A model generated the notes under the pieces. The model saw only the letters and a program-made list of their open reading frames with translations, had not been told where the DNA came from and searched no databases. Position numbers and translations under genes: made by a program. This document shows positions 54,711 to 64,000 of a stretch of 64,000 nucleotides of DNA, piece by piece (the first letter of the stretch is position 1; each line of letters opens with the position of its first letter). Source of the DNA: Eurosta solidaginis (taxonomy: Eukaryota > Arthropoda > Insecta > Diptera > Tephritidae); contig NC_090319.1 in assembly GCF_040869045.1 (NCBI RefSeq), positions 375,301,601-375,365,600 of the forward strand, read 5' to 3'.

Positions 54711-56890
54711 CAAGTAAGGAAGGCTAAGTTCGGGTGTAACCGAACATTACATACTCAGTTGAGAGCTATGGAGACAAAATAAGGGAAAATCACCATGTAG
54801 GAAAATAAACCTAGGGAAACCCTGGAATGTGTTTGTATGACATGTCTATCAAATGAAAGGCACTAAAGACTATTTTATGAGGGAGTGGGCCATAGTTCTA
54901 TAGGTGGACGCCATTTATGGATATCGCCATAAAGGTGGATCAGGGTTGACTCTAGAATTTGTTTGTACGATATAGGTATCAAATTAAAGGTATTAATGAG
55001 GGTTTTAAAAGGGAGTGGTGGTAGTTGTATAGGTGGTCGCCTTTTCGAGATAGCGGCATAAAGGTGGACCAGGGGTGACTCTAGAATGCGTTTGTACAAT
55101 TTGGGTATCAAACGAAAGGTATTAATGAGTATTTTAAAGGGATTGGACCTTAGTTCTATAGTTGGTCGCCTTTTCGAAATATCACCATAAAGGTGGACCA
55201 GGGGTGACTCTAGAATATGTTTGTACGATATGGGTATCAAATTAAAAGTATTAATGAGGGTTTTAAAAGGGAGTGGTGGTAGTTGTATATGTGAAGGCCT
55301 TTTCGAGATATCGACCAAAATGTGGACCAGGGTCACCCAGAACCAGGCATGCTTAACGAACGAAACGATATCATTTCGTTACGATAATCAACGTTAATAA
55401 ACGAAACGAAGTCATTTCGTTTCGTTTATTAACGTTAAGAACGACAAATTAACGTTAATTTGACGATCTTAACGTTAATAAACGAAACGAAGTGACTTCG
55501 TTTCGTTTATTAGCGTTGATTATCGTAACGAAATGATATCGTTTCGTTCGTTAAGCATGCCTGCCCAGAACTTCACCTGTCGGGTACCGCTAATTTATTT
55601 ATATATGTAATACCACGAACGGTATTCCTGCCAAGATTCAAAGCCCTTGATTTCGCCCTGCAGAACTTTTTCATTTACTTCTACTTAATATGGTAGGTGT
55701 CACACCCATTTTACAAAGTTTTTTCATAAAGTTATATTTTGCGTCAATAAACCAATCCAATTACCATAATTCATTCCTTTTTTCGTATTTGGTATAGAAT
55801 TATGGCATTTTTTCGTTTTTCGTAATTTTCGATATCGAAAAAGTGGGCGTGGTCATAGTCCGATTTCGGCCATTTTTTATACCAATACAAAGTGAGTTCA
55901 GATAAGTACGTGAACTGAGTTTAGTAAAGATATATCGATTTTTGCTCAAGTAATCGTGTTAACGGCCGAGCGGAAGGACAGACGGCCGACTTGTATAAAA
56001 ACTGGGCGTGGCTTCAACCGATTTCGCCCTTTTTCACAGAAATAAGTTATCGTCCCAGAATCTAAGCCCCTATCAAATTTCACAAGGATTGGTAAATTTT
56101 TGTTCGACTTATGGCATTAAAAGTATCCTAGACTAATTAAATGAAAAAGGGCGGAGCCACGCCCATTTTGAGATTTTCTTTTATTTTTGCATTTTGTTTC
56201 ACCATATCATTACTGGAGTTGAAGTTGACATAATTTACATATATACTGTAAAGATATTAAACTTTTTGTTAAAATTTGACTTAAAAAAAAAAATTTTTTT
56301 AAAAGTGGGCGTGGTCGTTCTCCGATTTTGCTAAGTTTTATTAAGCATACATATAGTAATAGGAGTAACGCTCCTGCCAAATTTCATCATGATATCTTCA
56401 ACGACTGCCAAATTACAGCTTGTAAAACTTTTAAATTACCTTCTTTTAAAAGTGGGCGGTGCCACGCCCATTGTCCAAAATTTTACTAATTTTCTATTCT
56501 GCGTCATAAGCTCAATTCACCTACCTAGTTTCATCGCTTTATTCGTCTTTGGTAATGAATTATCGCACTTTTTCGGTTTTTCGAAATTTTCGATATCGAA
56601 AAAGTGGGCGTGGTTATAGTCCGATATTGTTCATTTTAAATAGCGATCTGAGATGAGTGCTTAGGAACCTACATACCAAATACATATCATGATACCTCAA
56701 AACTTAATCAAGTTGTCGTGTTAACGGACGGACGGACGGACGGACATGGCTCAATCAAATTTTTTTCGATCCTGATGATTTTGATATATGGAAGTCTATA
56801 TCTATCTCGATTCTTTTATACCTGTACAACCAACCGTTATCCAATCAAAGTTAATATACTCTGTGAGCTCTGCTCAACTGAGTATAAAAA
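54711..56890 (+). repeat. Family A dispersed repeat, complete copy with MITE inside
   Basis: Same structure as 48012-49810. CAAGTAAGGAAGGCTAAG and the hairpin GTTCGGGTGTAACCGAAC open it. About four ~129-bp units follow (near 54809, 54938, 55069 and 55198), then two TTTTCGATATCGAAAAAGTG blocks (55827, 56587), CGGACGGACGGACGGACATG, and the end GCTCTGCTCAACTGAGTATA. A palindromic hAT MITE is inserted at 55344. The 153-codon minus frame (54875-55336) is a by-product of the tandem units, whose length is a multiple of three. Confidence 0.85.
55344..55563. mobile_element. 220-bp near-perfect palindromic hAT MITE
   Basis: Begins CAGGCATGCTTAACGAACGA and ends TCGTTCGTTAAGCATGCCTG. The two halves are reverse complements with only a few mismatches, and each half contains an inner palindrome around CGAAACGAAGT and TTCGTTTCGTTTATTAACG. 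The flanks are CCCAGAAC on both sides (55336-55343 and 55564-55571), present once in the uninterrupted family-A copy at 48012. CAGGCATGC ends and an 8-bp duplication identify hAT. The family is shared with 30619-31207. Confidence 0.95.
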
Positions 56891-57769
56891 AACATAGTTC
56901 TAGCGAATAGATTTCTTCGGCGTCAACATCTTTGTCTGTCAACAGAAATTAATGGCTTCATAAATCACGCCAACCACTAGCCAACATCGCCGCTACAACA
57001 ACAATGTTAATATAACCACTTCAAATACGCACAATGCGTTACAACAAACCGCAAAATGTGTATATATGGATGTATGCGTGTATGTGTTTGCATTGTCGGC
57101 TCAGAAAAAGGGGGGAACGTAGGGGGTTTTGCGGTAACATCAATTAAACGTACTAAGAATTTGAGGCACTCACTTGGGGCCACCACTCAGTCCGCGTGGT
57201 GTGTTGGATATCAAACGAATGGGCATACAAACAAAAAATCGCCGACCACACCAATGTGACAATAGAATTTTCGAAGATATTCGACCAATCACATTCAATG
57301 CAGCGTAAAGCTAAAATGAACAACCAAAGGAGGAGCACCAGTGTAGCGTGCAAAACAACAACAACAATAGCAATTAAACAAAAAAATCGTTACCGTACAT
57401 TGTAATAGAAGATTTAGCATATAGTTGAACAATAATGTTGACAGCTAAGCATAAATTGTTGACATGCTTGTATGAATTTTACATACACACAGGGACGGAT
57501 TAACAGTACCTAAGTGTTAGAGGGGCGCGCACGGAATAGGAGCCTCACGAAGAAAGAAGTTCGATTCCGCAGTCCTTAGATCAGGTTGTGCCTGAACTCA
57601 TTTCAAATGGAAGTTCCTTTCATTGCAACCGAGTTCAGGCGCACCGTGACATACAATTATAGATATCACATGATGAAAAATGCTCTCTATAACCGCTGGA
57701 AAAAAACAAAAAAAAGTTCAAATGGCGGAATCAAAAAAAAAATTGTTTAGATATAAATTTGTTATCGAA
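56891..57769. other. Unassigned stretch
   Basis: Open frames of 66-69 codons without recognised motifs. At 57490 CAGGGACGGATTAACAG resembles a hAT-type end, but no partner end is seen. Confidence 0.4.
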
Positions 57770-58470
57770 AAAAATTATTGATTTGTTATTGAAGTTATTG
57801 ATTTGCTATATTTCCGGTAACAAATCGATATCTTTTCTATAACAACTCGATATATTTTCAACAAGAAATCAATCATTTTGTTGATAACAAATCGAAAACT
57901 TCTCGATAACAAATCGATATTTTGCCTAAAACACATCGATAACTTTTCAACAAAAATCGATATTTCATCGATAACATTTTTATAACACATCGACATTTTT
58001 TTTGAAAATAAATCGATAATTTCTCAATAATAAACCGATAGCACGTTGATAATTCACCGCTAATAATATACCGACATATCTTCAAGAACAATTGTTGTCG
58101 AGAAAAACCCTATAACTCATCGATAACAAACCAATAATATGCCGATAACAATCAAATAATAAAAACAACGCGATAGTTTTTGCTATTGTTTAAATGAAAT
58201 TTTCTTAGCCCTGCTAATGATTCCAAAATAGTCCCAAAATGTCCCGAAACAATCGCTAATAGAATCCCGTAATTATCTCGCAATGGCTCCGAAATGATCC
58301 CAAGATGAATCTACAACGATCTCAAAGCAGTATCGACATATTCCCGAAAAGATCCCAAAATAAACGTGATAATAGTCCCGAAATGTTCCTCATCATATTC
58401 CCACATTGATCTCGAGTTAGTTAGGAATTATTCCAACATTACTATAAAAAAGTCTCGAAATGTTCTTAAA
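57770..58470. repeat. Dispersed repeat C, copy 2
   Basis: The left block is a dense array of CGATAACAAATCGATAT-like words (57770-58170). The right block is an array of ATCCCGTAATTATCTCGCAA / CCCGAAAT words (58200-58460). Order and content match 41330-43700 without its nested insertions; AGGAATTATTCCAACATTAC corresponds to the empty site of the LINE at 42432. Confidence 0.75.
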
Positions 58471-58479
58471 ATATAAAAC

Positions 58480-58771
58480 GGGTTGTGCTGAAAAGCGGAG
58501 ACACGCACCTCTGTTGAGTGTAGAACCTATGGCTGAATCGGTTGCGATAAATAGTGAAGGAACACCTTTTTGGTCATAGAAATGGAAAATAGTGTAGATA
58601 TAAAATGGAGGGCACACTTTCGCAACTAAGTATAATGCATGCTGAAATTTAGCAGTACTCATTTTCTGTTCAACAATTTCATAAGTTTAGATAAATTTAC
58701 ACACTTAGCAGTCCCCATAAAGTTTAAGTGCATATGTATGTATATACATGTAAAAAAAAACACAGCTAATA
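58480..58771. repeat. Dispersed repeat D, copy 2
   Basis: Matches 27120-27400 (GCTGAAAAGCGGAGACACGC, GGTTGCGATAAATAGTG, CTTAGCAGTCCCCATAAAGT, AAACACAGCTAAT). It directly abuts repeat C. No terminal repeats found. Confidence 0.75.
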
Positions 58772-59926
58772 ATGTTACCGGCTAAGTGTGGGCCACAAAA
58801 AAATACATCACCCTATAGTCCAAACATGACCAATCCTACCCTGAATATATTCATACACACAAGCAAGAAAAATACTTACTCTACTATATCGAAACGATTA
58901 GACGCTTCAATATTCATTGCCCAAGACATGTGTGGAACAGATGATCGCCAATTGTCCCCACAGCTTATCTACTCCTTTTTCCACATACTTAGTTCCGGTC
59001 TCTCATTCCCCAAGCAACAATTGAACTCCACCCCATTTCGATCTGGTAGTCAAAGTTCAAATATTGATTACTAACCCTAAATCACAGATACGTACGACCC
59101 CTTGCAGATGTTTTTGAAACTAAAATTACTAGTTGACGTATGCCTCCTCATAAATTACTTTCACTACTCAATACGCTAAGTACATATTAGCCGATCATGC
59201 TTATGTTATTTGAATCGCGTGCCATTTGAAAATTCGAACTATATACTTGTACCAGACATACTCGAATTATATATTTTGCCTATTAGAATCTCGTTAAATT
59301 TATGTTAATGAGCATGTTGCAACAAACTTGAGAACATTAAGTATGTATTATGCAGTAAAGAGTCGAGTATCAGTGAGTGTGATTGACGATCCCACAAGTC
59401 AAGTAATTTGCCTTGCACTTGTCATAGTCAATGTCTGTGCGGCATATCCCAACGGGAATACCGTTGCTTGGATTGTCTGTCGCATGATATGTTGGTCTCT
59501 TACACACAAACAGACGAGTTTGTGTCTCCATGGTGGTGCATGAAGATTGATGCGGATGTTGCTGTTGGTAGTGATTACAATGCTTTAGACTTGAGCGTCG
59601 TTGAGTGAAATAAGCGCTTGCATAGATATATGAGTTTTGGACTATAGCTGTGATTTTTTCTGTGCAGTTTTTGTGTGGTAGCAAATTTCAGTTTCAAAAA
59701 TCAATTATAATTGCATTAGACTTAAATGTGCAGTTATTGCTTTTTAAGCAAATTTCCACATACAAAAATTTAACACAAGTTCATATAAATAACACTATAC
59801 TGCAAAATAACTTATTTTTGGGTGTTGGAGTAAAACAATTTAAAACAATTGGACCGTGTCAGGGTTATGTGTTTCGGCATTTTGTATTTGTGCTATACAC
59901 CCATATGTAAGCATCTAAAAAATTAC
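58772..59926. other. Unassigned stretch with open frames up to 104 codons
   Basis: A 100-codon plus frame (58772-59074), a 71-codon plus frame (59328-59543) and a 104-codon minus frame (59370-59684) occur. None shows a domain, signal peptide or splice pattern I can support. It may be the least repeated part of the window. Confidence 0.4.
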
Positions 59927-60761
59927 AACAAACCTCTTATCTGAACAATCGGTTTTATGGGATATATATTATATATATGACCGATCCTGATGATTTTTCA
60001 GACAATAATGCATGCTATATACGTGCGCATTCTGTGAAATTTTCAGCATCTATCTGTTGAAATGAGGAGGAAATTACGAAACTCTCTTATCCTAAAAATC
60101 GGTTGTATGTAAGAAATATGCTATATTGGTCGGATATGGTCGGAACTAATCAATGATGAATCGGACACCCATATATCCGCTCACCAAATATCATAGCAAC
60201 TGCCCACTTTTATATAAAAGATTTTTAAAAGGGTCGTAGACGAAAATAATAAGTATTTCCTAGCGAAAAAGAGCTTTGTGTCAATAGAATTTTACTTTTT
60301 AAATTGAATTATAACACTAAATTGGAAAACACTAAAATTTTTGAAAATGGGTATGGCACCGCCCCTAGCAATTTTTTATGTTTCGGGAGCCACAACTCGA
60401 AGACAAATTAACATATCGTAATAAAATTGGTTACACATATTTTCCTTATAGCAGAATATTGTAATTTCTAGTATAAATGGACGGGATCGGTTAAAGCCCA
60501 CGGCAACTTAGATATAAAACAAATTTAAAAGGGTCGTAAACTAGAATAATAAGCTATAACTTAGCAAAAAAAAAGTTTTTAATCAATGATATTTCACTTA
60601 TCAAGTTGTATTGTAAGAGGAAATCTGAGAGACATATTTTTTAACGGGCGGTGCCACGTGTTATGTAGAAAAGTAATTTATCTGAAATCAAATGTATAAT
60701 TAAAGCTCACGCTGAGTATATAATGTTCGGTTACACCCGAACTTAGACACCTTTACTTGTT
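59927..60761 (-). repeat. Family B dispersed repeat with 150-bp-unit fragment
   Basis: Starts with about one and a half of the 150-bp units seen at 17370-18660 (TCTGAACAATCGGTTTTATG). Family-B blocks follow (ATGGGTATGGCACCGCCCCT, GGGCGGTGCCACGTG). The end is GCTCACGCTGAGTATATAAT, the hairpin GTTCGGTTACACCCGAAC and ACACCTTTACTTGTT. Confidence 0.8.
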
Positions 60762-60785
60762 TTTTAACCATATTTATTTATTTGT

Positions 60786-61141
60786 AGGGATGAAAACTCA
60801 ATTTTTATTTTCCTATCGATGCCGTCTTAAGCTCATTAAGTTTAAAGAATATGTTAAAGATAAGACGTTTAAATCGGTAGCAAATTAACGCCCCATTAAC
60901 ACTTAATGCAAGATTTTAATTATGTCAATCCACTTAGTTTCGAGCAGTGTTGTTGCTCAAAATTTAGTGCATTGCCCCCAACTATGGTTTTGTGACAGTA
61001 GAATACGATAGAACTAATTAGCAGTTTGAAAACAGATAGAACTAATTAAGTATAGCCTTTGTAGTTTTCTCTATTTTTTCCTTGATTTTAAATAAATAAA
61101 TAAATACAGTTATTGTACACATATCACATGATCGTTCTCAA
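60786..61141. repeat. Direct repeat E, copy 1
   Basis: About 350 bp matching 63407-63738 in the same orientation. Long identical blocks include GTGTTGTTGCTCAAAATTTA, GTGCATTGCCCCCAACTATG, CTAATTAGCAGTTTGAAAAC and GTACACATATCACATGATCG. No terminal repeats or coding capacity seen. Confidence 0.85.
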
Positions 61142-61263
61142 ATTAAGATACCAACTCTGTTGTGCAAATACTTACAGTGATGGAAGAAAAATAGGGATAT
61201 ATTTTAATGCAAAATCAATTATATCAGCAGAACTAATAATTAATAATCACTAATATTATACTT

Positions 61264-61611
61264 CACCGTAGTGTGATGGTACCTTGCTCCGCCTACCACA
61301 CCGAATGCCCTGGGTTCACACCCCGGGCAAAGCAACATCAACATTTTAGAAATAAGGTTTTTCAATTAGAAGAAAACTTTTCTAAGAGGGGTCTCCCCCC
61401 GGCAGTGTTTGGCAAGCACTTTGAGTGTATTTCTGCCATGAAAAACTCTCGGTGAAAACTCATCTACCTCGCAGATGCCTTTCGGAGTCGCCATAAAACA
61501 AGTAGGTCCCGTCCCGCTAATTTGTAGGAAAAATTAAAAAGGAGCACGACGCATATTGGAAGAGAAGCTCGGTCTAACATCTCTTCGGATTAATCGCGCC
61601 TTACATTTACT
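61264..61611 (+). repeat. SINE family 1, full-length copy
   Basis: A ~350-bp tRNA-derived SINE. Head: TAGTGTGATGG as box A (61269-61279) and GGTTCACACCC as box B (61313-61323). The body has GCAAAGCAACATCAACATTT, CAGTGTTTGGCAAGCACTTT, TGCCTTTCGGAGTCGCCATA, AGTAGGTCCCGTCCCGCTAA and GAGCACGACGCATATTGGAA. It ends ATCGCGCCTTACATTTACTT followed by a T run. The 60-codon frame inside is incidental. Fragments lie at 4019-4220, 5585-5692 and 44318-44399. Confidence 0.85.
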
Positions 61612-61620
61612 TAATTTTTT

Positions 61621-62150
61621 TTTTTATATTATACCCCCTTACGCCTCACACATAGGCGGCCTATAGGAAGCCGCGGTAAAAATCTTCAAGACGCATTGTA
61701 CCAAAGTAGTAGGAAGTCAAAGGTTTACGTTCGTAGAATTCACAACACTCCTCGCGGTGCTTAATTCTCGCCCTCTCTCTCCTACGTCACAGAACCCAAG
61801 TGATTTATTAGCCCTCAATCTAATGCATTTCCTTCCAGGAGCCCCCCTTAGCATCCTTGCCGGAACCGAATGCCGAAAATTTATCTCCGACCTCAAAATG
61901 GCAAAGGTTGAAGGTTCTGTATCACCAATCTAGCTCACGATGAAAGAATTACGCAAGATATGTATATAAATGGAAACATTCCCAACAGAACGTTCGCACA
62001 GGAGATATGTTTAAATACGACCTACACCACCCAAATGACTGGCGGTTATTTATTTGCATTGTATAAAGATTCTTACATGTACCCTGTACCCTGTAACTTA
62101 TCGTTTCCCTAACTTTGCATATTCAAGAAAATACAACAAAACATATCCTT
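61621..62150. other. Unassigned stretch
   Basis: No recognised feature. The ACCCTGTACCCTGTAACTTA duplication of a short word near 62080 is the only internal repeat. Confidence 0.45.
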
Positions 62151-62812
62151 TTTTAAACGGTTTTATTTAGATTCACTTGACAGGCTGGCTGGTTGGATGG
62201 CTGGCACGAATTTTGTAATTGAAATTTAAATAACTTCCCGATAAGCTACAATCTTGAAACTTGGAATATGGTTCAGAACCCGAAGACAATGCAATAATAA
62301 GAAAAAAAATTGCCGCTAGGTGGTGAAAGGATCGAGATATTCACAAAAATCGTATTTGTGGCCCCATTTGGCTCATATTTGGAACACATAATACATACAA
62401 GAATAGAAAGCGACCTATGAAAAAAATCGCCGTTAGGTGGCGCAAGGATTGAGATATTCACAAAAATCGTATTTGTGGTCCGATTTGGTTCATATTTGGA
62501 ACACATAATACATACATGAATAGAAAGCGACCTATGAAAAAATCGCCGCTAGGTGGCGCAAGGATCGAAATATTCAAAAAAATCGTATTTGTGGTCCGAT
62601 TTGGTCCATATTTGGAACACATAATACACACATGAATAGAAAGCGACCTATGATGTCCGATTTGGCTCATATTTGGAACAAATATTACATACAGTCCGTT
62701 AGAAGTGAAATCAAAATATTTTGGAGTTCGAGGAGGGACAGTCATACGTGGCGCCGAGTCGAATAAAGTCTTTGGAAGGATTATGTATTGAGAACTTAGA
62801 TTGTAACATATT
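62151..62812. mobile_element. Composite element copy 3 (three minisatellite units, no hairpin)
   Basis: Begins TTTTAAACGGTTTTATTTAG like the copies at 24261 and 31291. It carries three units starting at 62313, 62430 and 62546 (TTGCCGCTAGG, CGCCGTTAGGTGGCGCAAGG, CGCCGCTAGGTGGCGCAAGG). The AAAGTCTTTGGAAGGATTAT block follows. The copy stops at about 62812, before the hairpin part. Confidence 0.8.
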
Positions 62813-63406
62813 TGGAGGCATTATTTCAAGACCTCACAAACTATTGGATAAGGCTGGTATTGTCGCAATTTTTCGGCGCTGCTCAGTCGTTTTCAAGTTA
62901 TACTTCTTTAGGCGCGTTATGAAAAATTTATTAGAGTGAAATTTTAAAAAATGTGACACAAAAATCACATGTTTGAAAATGCTGTTCGTGTGTATGTTCG
63001 CTGTGAATTGAACGCTTGCTTTGAGTGGAATGAACATACGTATACGGATGTACATATGTATGTACCAATAAAATAGAAATAGCGCCTCTGTTTTTGGTAT
63101 GTTTGTATGTACATATGTATATACTAATTTTCTTATATATATATATATTGCTTCTGTATGTGTGGTTTATTTAAAAATAATAACATTCGATTAATTCGCG
63201 AATTTTAGCTACACTTAATGTGAGGAAACAAATTTTTATTTATTTTTTTTTTTTTTCAAATTTAAACTCAACTTTATTGTAAATGTCTTTCCAGTGCCCT
63301 TATTGTTTTATTGAAATTAATTATTAGCGTGCAATTAAAAACTATATTTGTATGATGACAAAGAAGTATAACTTCTCATGCGCGAACATGCACCCTTTTT
63401 TTTTTG
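62813..63406. other. Unassigned stretch
   Basis: AT-rich with TATA runs near 63130 and homopolymer T runs. Small overlapping frames of 72-73 codons are not recognised. Confidence 0.45.
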
Positions 63407-63738
63407 TAGCGATGTAAACTCGATTTCTATATTCCTATAGATGTCGTCATAAGCTCATTAAATTTTACGAAAGTGTTAAAGATGAAGAGATGTTTAAACT
63501 TAAGATGGTACAAGATGCTAACACTTAATACAATTTACTATTTAGTATCGAGAAGTGTTGTTGCTCAAAATTTAGTGCATTGCCCCCAACTATGGTGTTC
63601 TGTCAGAAGAATACAATAGAACTAATTAGCAGTTTGAAAACAGATAGGACTAATTAAGTATAGCCTTTGTAGTTTTCTCTTTTTTTCCTTGAAAATACAG
63701 TTATTGTACACATATCACATGATCGTTCTCAAATAAAT
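63407..63738. repeat. Direct repeat E, copy 2
   Basis: Second copy of 60786-61141, 2.6 kb downstream in the same orientation, with several small deletions (for example, the AAATAAATAAATAAATA run of copy 1 is missing). Confidence 0.85.
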
Positions 63739-64000
63739 AAATCTGTTTGTTCAATTTTTATTATACCTACAATTTTATGAGGTAATTTGCCCTGAAGCTA
63801 TAATGGGCGGAGTGAAGAAATTAATTAGCATTTACTTCAATTCATTTAACCTTGATGAAAAAGTTGTTCCTCAGATCTAGAGGTAAATTCTTTTATTTGT
63901 TTTTTATTCACAAAAACAAAAAAAATTATAAATAGAACAAATTCGCAATTCGCTGCTTTTATTTTATCCACGTGGTTTTAATTTGGAAACACTAGATATG
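63739..64000. other. Unassigned window edge
   Basis: AT-rich sequence with no feature that I can support. Confidence 0.4.

Noticed and set aside
54875..55336. 153-codon minus-strand open frame with internal 43-residue repeats
   Set aside because: It coincides with the 129-bp tandem units of family A, whose length is a multiple of three. The repeated peptide has no recognised domain, and the other family-A copies give only short or broken versions.
58772..59684. Possible small host genes (100, 71 and 104 codons)
   Set aside because: The frames overlap on opposite strands and lack motifs, convincing start context or splice structure. They are about as long as expected by chance in this much sequence.

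Overview
The window looks like intergenic or heterochromatin-like DNA from a dipteran insect, most likely a tephritid fruit fly. The evidence is AT-rich sequence, LINE proteins of the kinds seen in fly genomes, very short GT-AG introns, two tRNA-derived SINE families, and many copies of dispersed repeats carrying the block TTTCGATATCGAAAAAGTGG and GGACGGACATGGCT. I infer the family from memory of such genomes, not from a search. I find no bacterial features, no rRNA or functional tRNA gene, and no recognisable single-copy host gene. The one exception that may be a real gene is a minus-strand ORF in at least three exons at 13512-15799, which a hAT transposon has interrupted.

Layout. 1-9.1 kb: LINE remnants (1-1000 minus, 2690-3672 plus), SINE pieces, a solo LTR (5937-6416, ATAT duplication) and a 237-bp MITE (7426-7662, 8-bp duplication). 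9.2-12.6 kb: a large inverted arrangement of ~390-bp units within a copy of dispersed repeat family B. 12.8-16.2 kb: the split gene with its nested hAT. 16.7-23.6 kb: a family-A repeat (minus) holding a 150-bp tandem block and a nearly full-length Jockey-like LINE (19531-23321). 24-26.4 kb: a family-B repeat (plus) holding a composite element with a 117-bp minisatellite and a 160-bp-armed hairpin. 26.9-31.2 kb: two hAT-type elements, a solo LTR with a small insertion, and a palindromic MITE. 31.3-34.6 kb: a second copy of the composite element, a family-A repeat and I-type LINE fragments. 35.4-39.4 kb: a 1-kb terminal-inverted-repeat element, a 125-bp MITE and two LINE fragments. 41.3-43.7 kb: dispersed repeat C, holding a SINE and a LINE with a 10-bp duplication. 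45-50 kb: a palindromic TA-flanked MITE, an RTE-like LINE (minus) and a family-A repeat. 50.4-52.6 kb: an LTR (split by a Harbinger-type MITE), gag remnants, and an antisense LTR piece. 53.6-58.8 kb: a SINE, LINE remnants, family A (with a perfectly flanked palindromic hAT MITE), repeats C and D. 59.9-64 kb: family B, a full-length SINE, the third composite element, and a 350-bp direct repeat.

The features do not form a pathway. The window is a layered record of mobile elements inserting into each other, and the nesting order can be read directly from target-site duplications. Families A and B are the most abundant and least classifiable. They share their end sequences, including a terminal hairpin that shows a compensatory base change in one copy, which suggests they share one unidentified mobilising mechanism.

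All protein calls are by eye from translated motifs. Element ends marked 'about' are uncertain by tens of bases.
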